A stretch of DNA of 64,000 nucleotides. Origin: Flavobacteriales bacterium. GTDB taxonomy: Bacteria > Bacteroidota > Bacteroidia > Flavobacteriales_D > Parvicellaceae. The DNA lies in NCBI GenBank assembly GCA_020635565.1, contig JACJZN010000006.1, positions 620,001 to 684,000 of the forward strand, written 5' to 3'. A model generated the notes under the pieces. That model was not told where the DNA came from. It made no database searches and worked only from the letters and a program-made list of their open reading frames with translations. The position numbers and the translations under genes are program-made. Shown here one piece after another: positions 62,858 to 64,000 of the stretch (its first letter is position 1; each line of letters opens with the position of its first letter).

Positions 62858-64000
62858 TTACTTTATTCTTAATTCAAACGAAACCGTACCTTCTGTGTTA
62901 TTCCCTGTCAGATCCGTCACAAATATTCTTACCGTGCTACCTCCCAAATACATATAGTTCGTGACTAACATTTGAGAAGAGGAACCATAGTGTACCGTAA
63001 GATTCAACTGAAACTTGTCAACGCCCGACATATCGCGTGACCCATTATAAGTAAGATCATAAGCTCCTGAGCTAATATGTGTAACACTCACATCTCCTTC
63101 CGTTGCATTAGCATGAAGCACATCTAGTTCACCATCATAAACACCATAGGCAACTGGTACCATGTCTCCACCGGATCCGCCTCTAGTTATTCTATTTACT
63201 TCGGTTTGAATAGAAATATCGCCTGCAACGTTAAGAGCAGTACCTGCTGAAGGTGTATTAATATTAACACTTCCATTAGAACTAATAACTACACGATTCG
63301 TTGCACCTGTTTTGAGATATAATTGTCCTAGATTACTGTCATTTCCTGAAACACCAATGCTTGTATTCGAAAAATAAATACCAGTTCCTAATCCTGTTGT
63401 TCTAATATCCCCCAAAGAAGCTATTGCAGTATTACCAGCTCCTGTAGTTGCTGGAGTAAAAGTACTTTGACCATTTGATGCTATACTCAACCCTTCACTA
63501 TCACCATCATTTGAAATAAAATTACCGCCTGTTTGAAAGTTACCTGTCATTGCAACAGATCCATTACTATAAAAATCACCTCCTGGTAAACCTCCAAATG
63601 AAACAAAAGCCACACCATCAAAATACTTATATGTTGCATCTGTTAAACTATATATAATCATCCCTTCATCACCACCACCAAGAGCCGCAGCAAGTCCCGA
63701 TTCTTGAACTGAATTTAGTCTTGGCAACATCACTCCCATTGAAGAAGATGACACGTCCAATGCAGCATAAACGTTTGGTAATCCTCCTATACCAACTTGT
63801 CCTCCAGAAGTTATTCTCATCTTCTCTCCACCAGAAGTACCAAAGGCCAAATAATCTGTTGCATCATTTCCTTGAATATACGGAGCTGGGACAATTCCCC
63901 ATGTTATATTATAACCGTCATCCATTAAAATATTACCGGATTGAACTTCTAACCTCTCTTGAGGAGAATTTGTTCCAATTCCCAATCTTTGATTCGTATT
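62858..64000 (-). CDS. Tail-fibre-like secreted protein (5' end off the window)
   Basis: The frame is open to the right edge: the last bases read NTNQRLGIGTNSPQERLEV, which is internal sequence, so the N-terminus is missing and any start inside the window is false. The visible 381 residues are Gly/Ser/Asn-rich beta repeats (GGQVGIGG, LNVAGDISIQ, GNDSNLGQLYLKTG) as in Bacteroidota proteins related to phage tail fibres, here without an intramolecular chaperone domain at the end. The last strand is GTVSFELRIK. First or early gene of the operon with the two T9SS genes downstream. Confidence 0.75.
   Translation of the reverse strand, partial: NTNQRLGIGTNSPQERLEVQSGNILMDDGYNITWGIVPAPYIQGNDATDYLAFGTSGGEKMRITSGGQVGIGGLPNVYAALDVSSSSMGVMLPRLNSVQESGLAAALGGGDEGMIIYSLTDATYKYFDGVAFVSFGGLPGGDFYSNGSVAMTGNFQTGGNFISNDGDSEGLSIASNGQSTFTPATTGAGNTAIASLGDIRTTGLGTGIYFSNTSIGVSGNDSNLGQLYLKTGATNRVVISSNGSVNINTPSAGTALNVAGDISIQTEVNRITRGGSGGDMVPVAYGVYDGELDVLHANATEGDVSVTHISSGAYDLTYNGSRDMSGVDKFQLNLTVHYGSSSQMLVTNYMYLGGSTVRIFVTDLTGNNTEGTVSFELRIK

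Noticed and set aside
1..64000. rRNA, tRNA, CRISPR arrays, insertion sequences, prophage genes, attachment sites
   Set aside because: I looked at the short gaps between genes on both strands and saw no cloverleaf-like segment, regularly spaced repeats, transposase or integrase reading frame, or flanking target-site duplications. The tail-fibre-like gene near the right edge has no phage neighbours in view.

Overview
The window looks like chromosomal DNA of a Bacteroidota species, most likely in the Flavobacteriales. Five things point there: AT-rich sequence; several secreted proteins ending in type IX secretion system (T9SS) sorting domains of both type A and type B ('gliding motility-associated' C-terminus); SprB-type repeats; an XrtF-type exosortase; and many upstream regions with the Bacteroidota -7 promoter element TAnnTTTG instead of E. 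coli-like boxes. The gene pairs glyA-fumarylacetoacetase, Fur-family-purA, dihydroorotase-DUF4296 and era-der also fit this group. I cannot name a genus. I found no rRNA, tRNA, CRISPR array, insertion sequence or prophage, and no stretch over 300 bases lacks a gene.

Region 1 (1-13.4 kb, minus strand) is a surface-polysaccharide locus. A tightly coupled operon (7702 down to 1, running off the left edge) encodes an ABC exporter (Wzm, Wzt with a C-terminal glycan-recognition domain), a sulfotransferase, a DegT-type sugar aminotransferase, a WbqC protein, an amino-acid-type adenylation enzyme, a NeuD-type acyltransferase, an acyl carrier protein and an SDR reductase. Together they suggest that an amino-sugar O-antigen or capsule is decorated through a carrier-protein-bound acyl or aminoacyl group. 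A large T9SS-secreted LamG-like protein and a Wzc-like tyrosine kinase/chain-length regulator with a Tyr-Gly tail complete the block.

Region 2 (13.5-15 kb, plus strand), divergent from wzc, is a compact exosortase cassette: an 80-aa secreted protein with a C-terminal Pro-Val-Asp-Gly-Gly/hydrophobic/Lys-Lys sorting tail, the XrtF exosortase, and a multi-pass membrane protein.

Region 3 (15-28.3 kb, plus strand) is core metabolism and regulation: glyA, fumarylacetoacetase, a bifunctional Rel/SpoT, a Fur-family regulator, a STAS protein, purA, a pentapeptide-repeat protein, an OstA/LptA-like protein, a polyprenyl-phosphate mannosyltransferase-like GT2, dihydroorotase, a DUF4296 lipoprotein and a GT87-like membrane glycosyltransferase.

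Region 4 (28.4-47 kb, both strands) holds short transcription units: era-der; small secreted proteins; a BatA-like membrane protein; an HD-domain protein with mltG; ribD, an EamA transporter and a YigZ protein; ruvX-DUF423; a lipoprotein archaemetzincin; and an MBL-fold hydrolase, prfB and an MsbA-like ABC exporter. Convergent neighbours often abut or overlap.

Region 5 (47-64 kb) is rich in envelope and surface proteins: an SprB-repeat T9SS protein, a giant AsmA protein with a C-terminal coiled coil, recQ, a T9SS type A protein, DUF6340 and DUF4476 proteins, a saccharopine dehydrogenase family enzyme, and a minus-strand operon of three secreted proteins that runs off the right edge. One of these has nine ELWxxDGT-like repeats and another resembles a tail fibre.

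Starts were chosen by eye. Where the longest frame began at TTG or GTG, or inside a promoter element, I usually moved to a better-supported ATG and said so.
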